64,000 nucleotides of DNA from Heliocidaris tuberculata (GCA_025618425.1 CM046851.1:30036254-30100253); one strand, 5' to 3'; shown: positions 22,238-33,300, counted from the first letter of the stretch. Notes: generated by a model not told the origin, from the letters alone. Program-made: numbers and translations.

Positions 22238-23311
22238 ACCCAGAAGGAAAAACCAGTTAGACCAGTAAAATTTTTTAACTGGTTTCCAGTTGATTTTTAA
22301 CTGGACCAGTTAAAATCAACTGGAAACCAGTTATATCAATTGGATTCCAGTTGAAAAAAAAGTAGTAAAGCCAGTTGAACTATTTTTTATCCAACTGGTG
22401 TAACTGTCCATTGAACAATGGCCATATTTCCAGTTAAACCAGTTAATGATTGAGCAAACTCCAGTTGGCAATTTTCTTCTGGGATACTACTGATATAACA
22501 AAGACATTATTATCATCATCATCATTACTGTTATTATTATTATTATTATCATTATTATTATTATTATTATCATTATTATCATCATCATCTTTATCATCGT
22601 TATGATTATTATTATTATAATTATTATTATAATTATTATTATTATTATTGTTGTTGTTGTTATTATTATTGTCAATCGATAAAGCAAGATGAGTTTCCAG
22701 ATATGGTCAACTGGTTTAATTCCAGTTTTTGTTTCAATTAGAATTTCCAAATGGTTTTTGACCAGTTAGACCAGTTGATCAACTGGTTTTACCTCATTTG
22801 TATATTTGCTATTTTTTTCTAGAGAAATCAACATTTAAAGTGAAATACAAATGCAATCTTACTTCTTTGTTTGAATATTTATTTTAGATATTCGTGTAAA
22901 ATATTTCACAATAGAAATGTATGATTTTGCATTACATATTTCAAATAACAACAGAAAGAGTAATTCACTAACCATCATCACAAGTGTAATACCCTGATCC
23001 TGCTATATAAGAAACCAAATGGAAGTTTATAGTTGACCCTGGAAAATACCAGTAAGACCAGTTGGAAACACCAGTAAGACCAGTTGGAAAAGCACCAGTA
23101 AGACCAGTTGGAAATACCAGTTGAAAATTCCTGTTACAAGACCAATTAAAAATACCAATTGAAATCTCCAACTGGTTTTTGACCAGTTCACTTTTAACTG
23201 GACCAGTTAGACCAGTTAGACCAGTTATACCGATATTTCAATTTCCAGAGTTACCAGTTGGAATTTAACTGGTTCAACTGGTCCGGTTGCAACTGGGTTT
23301 TCCTTCTGGGT
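22238..23311. mobile_element. CCAGTT-rich foldback element(s)
   Basis: The outer ends ACCCAGAAGGAAAAACCAGT and AACTGGGTTTTCCTTCTGGG are inverted. Between them CCAGTT / AACTGG occurs dozens of times in both orientations, often as CCAGTTAGACCAGT or AAACACCAGTAAGACCAGTT. An internal end TTTTCTTCTGGGATAC at about 22473-22488 suggests a first unit 22238-22490. A (TTA)n/(ATC)n microsatellite fills 22505-22680. Non-coding. Confidence 0.65.
22505..22685. repeat. (TTA/ATC)n trinucleotide microsatellite
   Basis: Long run of TTA, ATC and TTG trinucleotides inside the CCAGTT-rich element. Confidence 0.9.
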
Positions 23312-24029
23312 AATAACATGAGTGTGGCAAAATTGCATTATAATTACATGTACTTTTAATCTAGATAATTTTTCTGCATTATGGCTTTAAAAAAAAAATC
23401 ACCTCAAAATATATTTGGGGAAAGTAACACAGGCCACTCTCTCACTTCAATTTGAAAAAAAATTATACTTCCATATCCCTCCCAGATCAACACCCAAGTT
23501 TTATAATTTGAAGTAGACGGTTTTCACTTTCTAGTAGTCATGGTAGTGTAAAAATATATCGGGAAAATCAAAAGCAACGACAGAATTGTAGAAAAATATT
23601 AATTCATGTAAATCTACAATATTGTACATAAATAAATACATGTAATATCGATATTGAAATAAAGAATATAGAAATTTGGATAATATTAATAGATATAATA
23701 TATCAAATTACATTTATCTACAGCATAATTATAATAGAAATGTATATTTTCCACCATCTTTTTTTTTTTTTGTGGGGTGAAACCTGGGGGGGGGGGATTT
23801 TTGTACACACCATTCCCCCACCTGAAAAGTTGGGGGGATGCATAGTGCATACCCCCATCCCCCCCCCCCCCCGCTATCTACGCCCCTGGAAAATACGACA
23901 CTTTTCGTTCTTCAACCTTCATTAAAAACTTGAGTCTTTCACTTAAAAGGCTTGGCCAAAAGAGTTACTGAAAGACTGTTCGTTGGAACAGAGACATTTT
24001 TTGCAAAACTTTTGTTTTTCTAGAGGTTC
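23312..24029. other. AT-rich stretch with poly-G/C remnant
   Basis: Poly-G at about 23787-23797 and poly-C ending CCGCTATCTACGCCCCTGG at about 23860-23890, which looks like one end of a hAT-like MITE whose partner end is unclear. No gene seen. Confidence 0.35.
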
Positions 24030-24310
24030 GGAAACACAAATTTCCCATACCAGGAAATCCATAAGTCTGAACATTTGTTGAATAACTCCGAAGGCTCATA
24101 ATTCTGCAAATGAATATAGGTTTCATCATTCCGGAAAAGATGTCGGGGTCATGATCCAGAGGGTTCCTACTTCCGAAAATGATTTAGGGTTCTGTTTTAT
24201 TTGGGGGAATTATACACATTCGGAATTATGAACCCTATTTAATTTAAGAATTGCGAACTTTGGGAATCAACGAACCTTCGGAATCATGTACCTTGAGGAA
24301 AAAAAAATGT
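24030..24310. repeat. Second CCGAAGGTTC phrase-repeat element
   Basis: Contains ACTCCGAAGGCTCATAATTC, GGGTTCCTACTTCCGAAAAT, CATTCGGAATTATGAACCC and AACGAACCTTCGGAATCATG, i.e. direct phrases on the left and inverted phrases on the right, as in 1935-2160 but more diverged. Confidence 0.55.
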
Positions 24311-24836
24311 AACCGACATTACAACCACTGACATGAATTTCTGACAGTTCATCTCTGGCGTCCTTACCTCTGATATTATCATGATTATTTTAACTCTTTA
24401 TAATTTTACATCGAACGATTTAATCTTTCAAGACCTTTTGTAAAGGTAAAATAAGCCACCCTGTAGAATGATCAGACTTGAATATATGGATTGAGTAAAT
24501 GATACAAAGTAGATATGGTATTATACCTCCATCAGTATTCAACACATTTTGATAGAGACATTATTAAAATAAACACTGTCAGGGCTTGGGTTTTCCCCAT
24601 TCATTTGACCTTCAACTAGAGTTATGAAATTTTGGGGATTTGTTACAGGCATGCAAGTCAGAACTGAACTGAGTATTCTTTGCTTTTGTGCTCCTCAATA
24701 AATGGAGCTGCCCTACACATACACACCCCCGCACATACACCAATCGAATATACACAAAGGAGTTAGTATTTGCCAAGTTAATCCTTGCATTCATGCATCA
24801 CACACCCACGCTTGCCTTTATTTTACAGAAAGAGAG

Positions 24837-24872
<36 letters not shown>

Positions 24873-25132
24873 ATATAATGTAATATCAGGTCTTCAATTC
24901 AAACTAACTAGGAGAAGTCTTTCACAGCAGACAGGTTACGCTGTCGAGAAGTACGTGTCTTTCTACATCTCCCTCTTTTCCCCTGTTAGCTTGTAAGCTG
25001 ATCGGCTTCCCATCGCCTTGGATTTCCTTGACCATTTTCCGAGCAATAAATCTATTTGCTCGATATAATTTGGAAACACATTTATCTATTTTGTACTTTT
25101 GATAACGCCGGGCCGTTCTGCCTACACAAAAT
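24311..25132. other. Non-coding stretch upstream of signal-peptide exon
   Basis: Contains (GA)n at 24838-24870. It may include the promoter and 5' UTR of the exon at 25133, but no core element was assigned. Confidence 0.35.
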
Positions 25133-25208
25133 ATGACAAGGACACAATTTCGGGGACTCCTGGTAGCCTGTACAGTTTTGGTGATTTATCATGTTGTTGG
25201 AGCTCAAG
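25133..25208 (+). CDS. Orphan first exon encoding a signal peptide
   Basis: ATG at 25133 starts MTRTQFRGLLVACTVLVIYH, continuing VVGAQ. This is a short basic n-region, a hydrophobic core of about 14 residues (LLVACTVLVIYHVV) and a small-residue GA-Q end, a textbook secretory signal. It is followed directly by a good donor, G|GTAACT, with the intron in phase 1. Signal-peptide exons ending in phase 1 are typical of animal secreted proteins made of phase-1 modules (EGF, lectin, SRCR, CCP types). No following exon was recognised in the rest of the window, which is repeats. It could be a true gene with a long first intron, a stranded relic, or chance. Confidence 0.45.
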
Positions 25209-25419
25209 GTAACTACATTTGAGGCATCTCTTAACATTCCTTACTTAGTCAAAATTTCCAGATTTATTGTGCCCCGACAAAACTTTACATCACTTTTCTC
25301 AGATCTTAGTTAATAAGTAGCATGATTTTAGTAATTTTACGCTGCCGTGATTTTTCTCTTCAAGTAGAATATTAAACATTTGAGAATTTAACAATAACAA
25401 CGGGTGCAGCATGCAACTT
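25209..25419. other. Putative start of intron, no features
   Basis: AT-rich sequence following the donor at 25209; nothing else supported. Confidence 0.3.
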
Positions 25420-25915
25420 TTAAAGGGGGTACCCAATGCTGAAACTATGTTAGTTCATTTAAAAGATCATGATTTTATTAGCAGAAAATCATCTGCCTTA
25501 AGTTTTTTAAAAATTCGTGTTGCCAGAAAAATCCCCGAAATATGGTAAGACTTCAGGATATTTTGGCCCCTCAGCTGTGTCCCAATTTCAGCTAGGTAAC
25601 CACAATGACGTCAAAGTGGTTTCCCAGGTTCGCGTATTGCAGATGTGTTGCGCGCTAGACTGTACAAAATGCGTTACACCTTGCGCGCATTTTGCTATAA
25701 TTGCGCGACAAGGTAACCACTTTGACGTCATTGTGGTTACCTAGCTGAAATTGGGACACAGCTGAGGGGCCAAAATATCCTGAAATCTTACCATATTTCG
25801 GGGATTTTCTGGCAACACGAATTAAAAAAAAATTTAAGGCAGATGATTTTCTTCTAATAAAATCTTGATCTTTTAAATGAACTAACATAGTTTCAGCATT
25901 GGGTACCCCCTTTAA
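25420..25915. mobile_element. Large palindromic MITE with TTAA flanks
   Basis: Arms of about 204 bp (25420-25623 and 25711-25915) are nearly complementary, from AGGGGGTACCCAATGCTGAA / TTCAGCATTGGGTACCCCCT inward to GGTAACCACAATGACGTCAA / TTGACGTCATTGTGGTTACC. The spacer is about 87 bp. Each end abuts TTAA (25420-25423 and 25912-25915), the target of piggyBac-type transposases. Non-coding; the two antiparallel open frames are the same arm read twice. Confidence 0.8.
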
Positions 25916-26312
25916 GGACATACTTCTGACATAAGCGAAAACCTATGCCAAGGGTTCTTAATTAACTTGTGAGGCGGGCGGGCAAAAAATATTTCTGAAA
26001 TTACGGGCAACTGAGTATTTCACATACATATTAGAGAAAGTACAAGGTGTGACCCATATGTTACGAATTATTATGAGATTATATTATTGAATTAGTTTCA
26101 TTTATTAGATTCGTAAATAGACAAACATGCTATATAAACGTATATGGCCCAGTACAATGAATTCAATCAAGCAGGGCCGAACATATGTACAGTTCAGCAG
26201 ATAACATACATAAATATAATAGTATTTGAAACGGATAACAGAGGGACATAGTTATATATAGAAATTGCAAAGATATAAATAAGAGAACATAAATTGAGAT
26301 AAAAATATAATT

Positions 26313-26379
<67 letters not shown>

Positions 26380-27089
26380 ATGACATAAGCATTCTTCTGT
26401 ATATTTTAGTTTACTGCATGATTATGAAAAGAAATAAGTATATTTTCGAAAGTTCGAATCTACGATATGATCCGGGAAAATTGCAGAAATAAAATTACAG
26501 AGAGATAAAGAAGAACAAAAAAAAACACAGCAACAACAAACAAACAAACAAAACAGGTAACATTTTGATTATGTGTGCGGATAGAAAAAGAATTGAAGGA
26601 ATCTAAAAAACGTTGCGTGCGACAGTTCCTTGATCGAAGTCGTTTACAAGAACGCATAAAAACAAAGTGCAGAAACAGTACGGAAACAGTGGTAAATAAG
26701 TTGACTTAACGTTGTGAAGTCCACTTATTGGCGTAGTAAAAGAAGAAAAACCAGGTGGAGATGCATCATTTGCCAATCAAAGTTTATCATCCAAATTTTC
26801 GGAACGATCCAACGTTCCTGATTCAGGGAAACGGACTGCAACAAAAATGACTCATTTTTTTTTACAATATCAAAAGCAAAAACAAAATTGTTGTAGTCAT
26901 TTCCAAGCAGCAACTGTTGCTTGAACATGCGTGTGCAATACACGCTGCGCGATCTCAAGGGCGCATTATAAATAATGATTTTATTATATTATTTATATAT
27001 ATTCTTTTTATTTATTTTTTATTTTTTTAAAATTGTCCTGCATCGGTTGATGAGAATTAGACAAAAGTCAATAATAAATGAGACAACCG
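25916..27089. other. AT-rich stretch with (TA)n
   Basis: (TA)n at 26318-26376 and a TATTTATTTTT-rich patch at 26975-27030. Open frames have no recognisable content. Confidence 0.4.
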
Positions 27090-27505
27090 TTAACCCTTTC
27101 AGGACAGGGATTATTTAAGGACTAAATTGATCACATTTTGCTCTTCAAATTGGCAACAATAATATTTTTCTTTTAGTGCTACATGGTTCAAATAAGGTGT
27201 AATATCTTTGAAAACAATATACATGGTTAGAAATTTGTTGAATAGTTGAAAGAAATTGCCAATTTTGATGAAAAACAATGATTTTAAACCTCTCAATGTG
27301 TTGCCAATTTAAGGATTTCAAAGCTTATTCTCATTTTAAAAATTCCTGGCATCAAACACAATATGGTCATGGAACAAAAATGGACATAGTGTGTGCAGAA
27401 ATTTTTGCTCTTTCTACTCATGCATCTGGTATATTTTTGAGGGCTCTGAATCAAAAGTTATTGAGCCAGACCACAAAATGTGGTCCATTGTCTCGAAAGG
27501 GTTAA
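27090..27505. mobile_element. piggyBac-like MITE (TTAACCCTTTC...GAAAGGGTTAA)
   Basis: TTAACCCTTTCAGGACAGGG at the left and TTGTCTCGAAAGGGTTAA at the right form a short inverted repeat ending in TTAA. The interior has a diverged inverted arm (ATTTGCCAATTT-like and AAATTGGCAAC-like blocks). It is flanked by AATGAGACAACCG (27077-27089) and inverted CGGTTGTCTCATT at 27542-27554, so it may sit inside an older foldback. Confidence 0.65.
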
Positions 27506-27565
27506 GAGATGAAAAACCGTTAATCTATTTTAATCTCCTGACGGTTGTCTCATTAATTATTTACT

Positions 27566-27620
<55 letters not shown>
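27566..27620. repeat. (TA)n microsatellite
   Basis: Pure TA run. Confidence 0.95.
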
Positions 27621-27622
<2 letters not shown>

Positions 27623-27660
27623 GATGACTCGAATGCATTGAATGCCAATTCCAAGTATTT

Positions 27661-27701
27661 TTATTCTCCAAATATTCGGGGGTCCTCCCCCTTCGTCAGG
27701 G
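27661..27701 (-). ncRNA. Hammerhead-ribozyme-like core in Penelope element
   Basis: Read on the minus strand: CUGACGA (27699-27693, matching the CUGANGA core), then a stem II of GGGGG-AGGA-CCCCC (27691-27678), then GAA (27677-27675), then a possible short stem III UAUU/AAUA with loop UGGAG. Such motifs are known in the terminal repeats of Penelope-like elements. Stem I is weak in this copy and the usual A15.1-U16.1 pair reads U-A, so self-cleavage is doubtful. Confidence 0.6.
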
Positions 27702-28015
27702 AAAACGTAAAGTGATTTCGACTGAAAACAAACAATAATAAAATCAAAGCAAACGCAATCTAAGCGTATACTGCAGTTGCATTATGCGCTAGTGTTGCTG
27801 GGGTTAAAATTAGGCATTATGACGTAATTAACGTCACAATGAAATAGACGTCACAATTAATATGAAGACGTTTAGATTGTGTAAGCTGTACAGAGATCGA
27901 GACAAAGCACTTGGCATGAAGAAGAAGGTACAAAAAATGGTCATACCATTACAAAATAATTGAAATTAGAATGAAGTCTGAAAGCACTGAAAAGAAGGTC
28001 GCAGAAGCAAGAAGA

Positions 28016-29188
28016 TTAACGGAAAAATGTGTAGGGGCTAAGCCACGCGAGATCCCTATTAAGGCCGTTCTCAAAGCTCCTAGATTGAACTATGTAGCGC
28101 AATTCTGCCCATTTCCTTTCATCAGCCGATTTGTAGTTACCCCCGAAGATGCAGACCCTGAGGTCATCAATGGTATGGTTGGGTAGATTGAAGTGATTAG
28201 CCACTGGGAAATCTTTTCTCATCTTTATTGAACTCTTATGGTTATTAAACCTTGTCCGGAATCGCGTGCTTGTTTCGCCAATGTAGGATATATCTGAACA
28301 TTTTGCGCACCTGATGCAATAGAGAGCATTGTCAGCGTCGCAGCTATGGTTCGGAGGTCGGATAGTAAACGATGGTGAAATTTTTACAACAGGGTCGGTG
28401 ATCAAATGCCGGCAAACCTGGCAGCGAGGTTTGCCGCACACCCTGTTACCGCTAGGGGGTCTAGGCTTGGGCAGCGAACTACTCACTAAGAGTCGCTTAA
28501 GATTGGCAGACTGGCGCTACGAATGAAGGGGGGTTTAACCCAAATTCGTTGAGAGTGTGTTGTCGAGATTTATGTTCGCTGCCAACTCCCTCTTGACAGT
28601 GCTCACAAACTTTGTGGTGTCAGGATTATAGGTAGTAACAAGAGAGATTCTGTCGTTGGACCTATCTTTCGGTGCCGTGGCCAAGAGATCTTCTCTAGAT
28701 TTGTTCGTAACCCGTTTGAGGGCATCTTGAACCAGACGAGTGGGGTAACCACGTCTAAGAAACTGTTTAGCCAGATTCACGACATCAGTCTCGAACACTT
28801 TAGGGTCAGATGTGATCCGTTTGTACCTGAGCATCTGACTGTACACGATAGATTGTTTCATGTGGTAGGGGTGAAATGAACCATACTCAAGGTAGGAAAA
28901 TGAATCAGTGGGCTTGATGTACACACTAGTCGATAACTTATTGCCAGCCAAGGATACATTGACGTCCAAGAAATTGATTATTTCCCGAGAACTCTCCATG
29001 GTAAATTGGATGTTCGCATTGTGCGCATTAAATGCGTCATGGAATGACGTCAGATCATTCACAGTGTGTGGCCAAACAATGAAAATATCGTCAATGTACC
29101 TGACATACATTGCCGGCTGGAGAGTACACTTGAAAAGAAAACCCTGTTCAAGAACTGCCATGTATATATTGGCGTACGCCGGTGCCAT
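28016..29188 (-). pseudogene. Penelope-like RT / GIY-YIG endonuclease ORF (broken)
   Basis: Segment 29188-28535 (217 aa) begins MAPAYANIYMAVLEQGFLFK, with the catalytic YIDDIF at 29098-29081 and INFLDVNVSL and SYGSFHPYHMK-type Penelope RT motifs. Segment 28486-28016, in the same frame 16 codons later, has NRVCGKPRCQVCRH (a C-x4-C-x2-C cluster) and then the GIY-YIG fold: LYCIRC, SDISYIG, R-x3-R, the NNHK histidine and ERKWAELRYI with the expected glutamate. Two in-frame stops (TAA at 28535-28537 and TAG within 28516-28524) separate the parts, and a further TAG sits just upstream of the first ATG. The frame is otherwise intact, so the copy is young but dead. The N-terminal half of the RT is missing. 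Confidence 0.85.
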
Positions 29189-29216
29189 CCTCTATGGCGT
29201 GCCCTTGGTGACATTA

Positions 29217-29690
29217 AGGTTCGATGGAAGAAAGATCGATCGAAAAACAGTTCGATGGTAAAAACATCGATCTTTTCCCTAGCGTTTGGTGCCAAAAAGG
29301 ATCGATGGCAGAAAGATCGCACATTGAAGGGTTCGGTGATCAAATCATGCATATATTTTCCATCGATGTTTGTATTGACCAATCACAGGACGTAAAACAG
29401 CGGACAAATGATCCATCCATACCTACTGAACATCTATCGAAGAATTCTTAGAGAGATCAACAGATCGACAGTGTATTTGTGCAGTGTGCCGTTTTGACAA
29501 AAATGGTCGATTGGGTTAGGGGTATAGTTGAAATCTTCGTTACTGAAGATTGAATTGGAAAGATCGATGTTACCAACAAGTAAGCTAATAAACAGTCCAT
29601 TGGTAGTTTGAAAGGGGAACATTTCCTCTACGAAGAAAATCATCTATGAGTTGTAACTAAACATCGATGTATCTTTTTGCAACTGGCGAT
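29217..29690. repeat. GATCGATG phrase-repeat region next to the module array
   Basis: AAAGATCGATCG, TTCGATGG, ACATCGATCTTTT, GGATCGATGGCAG, CCATCGATG, AGATCGACAG and AAAGATCGATGTTACC recur in both orientations. The same phrase (AAAGATCGA, CATCGATCGATG) is the core of the 158-bp tandem repeat in the neighbouring modules, which links the two. Confidence 0.5.
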
Positions 29691-30312
29691 TTAGTCTAAA
29701 CTATCTTAGCAACGAATAATGCTTTTTTTTTTTTTACTTTCGCGTGTCTCGCAAGGAAGACTAGCTCTAAGAGGGCAAAGTTTCTTCTACGAAGAAAATC
29801 ATCGATCGATGTGTTGTAAAGAAAGATCGATGTAGTCTAAACTATCTTTGCAACGAATTATGCGTTGTTTACTTTCGCGTGTCTCGCAAGCTAGACTTAC
29901 ATTTTGTTGTAAGAAATGTATTAACTTTATTCATCAATACCCCGTAATGAAAGGAGGACAGAGAATCAAGTTGATGATTTAGATTAGGAGAACTCCCAAC
30001 ATGTACAGCTCATGTTTACTATGTCAAAGCTAGCTAGTGCATGCAAAGTATACAAACTTCTTCTGCATGGACACTAACTCAAGCTCTTATCCCCCATCTG
30101 TTGTGTTAATTAAGGGTCATGACCTCCATGGACCCGTTGTCATGACCACTGGAAAACCGCCTGTTTACCCAAGGATTAACCAACGGGTATCCGGCGCATA
30201 ACACATTAAAAGAGTGATGGCTTGCCTTGTAAGTTGCCATATTGTTGCTTTGGTTCATGACCAACCTGAAGTGAGCGCACAGCCCCAGGGCACAGTGAGA
30301 TATTACCAGTGT
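29640..30312 (+). mobile_element. Diverged left copy of the 158-bp/TAACATTTTGTT module
   Basis: Holds one full and one partial unit of the 158-bp repeat (AGTCTAAACTATCTTAGCAA, TTTCGCGTGTCTCGCAAG, CATCGATCGATG), then ACATTTTGTTGTAAGAAATG and the unique segment (AACTTTATTCATCAATACCC, GTAATGAAAGGAGGACAG, GGTCATGACCTCC, CCGGCGCATAACACATTAAA). It lacks the (GAA)n part: after CCATATTGTTGCTT at about 30241 it diverges from the other copies and passes into the satellite at 30313. Confidence 0.7.
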
Positions 30313-33300
30313 GGGGGCTCCATAGACCCCTTTATCCCTTTCTGTGCATCAATGTGCACCCCGAATTCGATGAGATATCTATCAAATATCATTTCTGTGA
30401 AATTTAAAGAGATTTAAAGAAAATCTGAACTAGCGGGGCCACATCAAGCGCCCCCTTGTCGAATAATTTGTAAATTCCGCCTTATCAAGTGTCAATTCGG
30501 TGAATATTTTTTAACACTTTGGGGGCTCCATAGACCCCTTTATCCCTTTCTGTGCATCAATGAGCACCCCCATTTCGATGAAATATCTATCAAAGATCAT
30601 TTCTGTGAAATTTAAAGAGTTTTAAAGAAAATCTGAGCTAGCGGGGCCACTTCGAGCGCCCCCATGTCGAATAATTTGGAATTTCAATAGAATAAAAAAC
30701 TTCAACTCGGTGAATATTTTTAGGAGTTTGGGGGCTCCATAGACCCCTTTATTCCTTTCTGTGCATCAATGTGCACCCCGAATTCGATGAGATATCTATC
30801 AAATATCATTTCTGTGAAATTTAAAGAGATTTAAAGAAAATCTGAGCTAGCGGGGCCACATCAAGCGCCCCCTTGTCGAATAATTTGTAAATTCCGCTTT
30901 ATCAAGTGTCAATTCGGTGAATATTTTTTACCACTTTGGGGGCTCCATAGACCCCTTTATCCCTTTCTGTGCATCAATGAGCACCCCCATTTCGATGAAA
31001 TATCTATCGAAGATCATTTCTGTGAAATTTAAAGAGTTTTAAAGAAAATCTGAGCTAGCGGGGCCACTTCGAGCGCCCCCATGTCGAATAATTTGGAATT
31101 TCAATAGAATAAAAAACTTCAACTCGGTGAATATTTTTAGGAGTTTGGGGGCTCCATAGACCCCTTTATTCCTTTCTGTGCATCAATGTGCACCCCGAAT
31201 TCGATGAGATATCTATCAAAGATCATTTCTGTGAAATTTAAAGAGATTGAAAGAAAATCTGAGCTAGCGGGGCCACTTCGAGCGCCCCCCTGTCGAATAA
31301 TTTTGAAATTGAATAGAATAAAAAAACTTCCATTCGGTGAATATTTTTACGACTTTGGGGGCTCCATAGACCCCTTTATCCCTTTCTGTGCATCAATGTG
31401 CACCCCGAATTCGATGAGATATCTATCAAAGATCATTTCTGTGAAATTTAAAGAGATTTAAAGAAAATCTGAGCTAGCGGGGCCACATCAAGCGCCCCCT
31501 TGTCGAATAATCTGGAAATTCCGCCTCATCAAGTGTCAATTCGGTGAATATTTTTTACCGATTTGGGGGCTCCATAGACCCCTTTATCCCTTTCTGTGCA
31601 TCAATGTGCACCCCCATTTCGATGCGATATCTATCAAAGATCATTTCTGTGAAATTTAAAGAGATTGAAAGAAAATCTGAGCTAGCGGGGCCACTTCGAG
31701 CGTCCCATGTCGAATAATTTGAAATTTCACTAGAATAAAAAACTTTAATTCGGTGAACATTTTTACGAGTTTGGGGGCTCCATAGACCCCTTTATTCCTT
31801 TCTGTGCATCAATGTGCACCCCCAAATCGATGAGATATCTATCAAAGATCATTTCTGTGAAATTTAAAGAGATGAAAAGAAAATCTGAGCTAGCGGGGCC
31901 ACTTCGAGCGCCCCCTGTCGAATAATTTGGAATTTCAATAGAATACAAAACTTCAATTCGGTAAATATTTTTACCAGTTTGGGGGCTCCATAGACCCCTT
32001 TATCCCTTTCTGTGCATCGATGATGTGCACCCCGAATTCGATGAGATATCTAACAAAGATCATTTCTGTGAAATTTAAAGAGATTTAAAGAAAATCTGAG
32101 CTAGCGGGGCCACATCAAGCGCCCCCTTGTCGAATAATTAGGAAATTCCGCCTTATCGAGTGTCAATTCGGTGAATATTTTTACCAATTTGGGGGCTCCA
32201 TAGACCCCTTTATCCCTTTCTGTGCATCAATGTGCACCCTCATTTCGATGAAATATCTATCAAAGATCATTTCTGTGAAATTTAAAGAGATTTAAAGAAA
32301 ATCTGAGCTAGTGGGGCCACATCTAGCGCCCGTTTGTCGAATAATTTGGAATTTCAATGGAATAAAAAACTTCAATTCGGTGAATATTTTTACCAGTTTG
32401 GGGGCTCCATAGACCCCTTTATTCCTTTCTGTGCATCAATTTGCACCCCCAAATCGATGAGATATCTATCAAAGATCATTTCTGTGAAATTTAAAGAGAT
32501 TTAAAGAAAATCTGAGCTAGCGGGGCCACATCAAGCGCCCCCTTGTCGAATAATTAGGAAATTCCGCCTTATCGAGTGTCAATTCGGTGAATATTTTTAC
32601 CGATTTGGGGGCTCCATAGACCCCTTTATCCCTTTCTGTGCATCAATGTGCACCCTCATTTCGATGAAATATCTATCAAAGATCATTTCTGTGAAATTTA
32701 AAGAGATTTAAAGAAAATCTGAGCTAGTGGGGCCACATCTAGCGCCCGTTTGTCGAATAATTTGGAATTTCAATGGAATACAAAACTTCAATTCGGTAAA
32801 TATTTTTACCAGTTTGGGGGCTCCATAGACCCCTTTATCCCTTTCTGTGCATCGATGATGTGCACCCCGAATTCGATGAGATATCTAACAAAGATCATTT
32901 CTGTGAAATTTAAAGAGATTTAAAGAAAATCTGAGCTAGCGGGGCCACATCAAGCGCCCCCTTGTCGAATAATTAGGAAATTCCGCCTTATCGAGTGTCA
33001 ATTCGGTGAATATTTTTACCGATTTGGGGGCTCCATAGACCCCTTTATCCCTTTCTGTGCATCAATGTGCACCCTCATTTCGATGAAATATCTATCAAAG
33101 ATCATTTCTGTGAAATTTAAAGAGATTTAAAGAAAATCTGAGCTAGTGGGGCCACATCTAGCGCCCGTTTGTCGAATAATTTGGAATTTCAATGGAATAA
33201 AAAACTTCAATTCGGTGAATATTTTTACCAGTTTGGGGGCTCCATAGACCCCTTTATTCCTTTCTGTGCATCAATTTGCACCCCAAATCGATGAGATATC

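Larger units (their letters stand above)
27640..29216 (-). mobile_element. Penelope-like element, 5'-truncated
   Basis: The minus strand carries, in order, the RT palm end, a CCHH-type linker, a GIY-YIG endonuclease and a 3' region with a hammerhead-like motif. The 5' boundary is abrupt at about 29216, where coding similarity gives way to GATCGATG-phrase DNA. The 3' end is at or beyond 27640, next to the (TA)n at 27566-27620, which may be part of the insertion site. There is no second long terminal copy, consistent with 5' truncation. Confidence 0.8.

Noticed and set aside
25517..25921. Two antiparallel open frames with the same SPKYGKTSGYFGPSAVSQFQ peptide
   Set aside because: The identical peptide on both strands is the palindrome arm read from each side, not a protein.
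29640..30312. LTR retrotransposon long terminal repeat
   Set aside because: The repeated module has inverted rather than direct ends, no TG...CA termini, primer-binding site or gag/pol.
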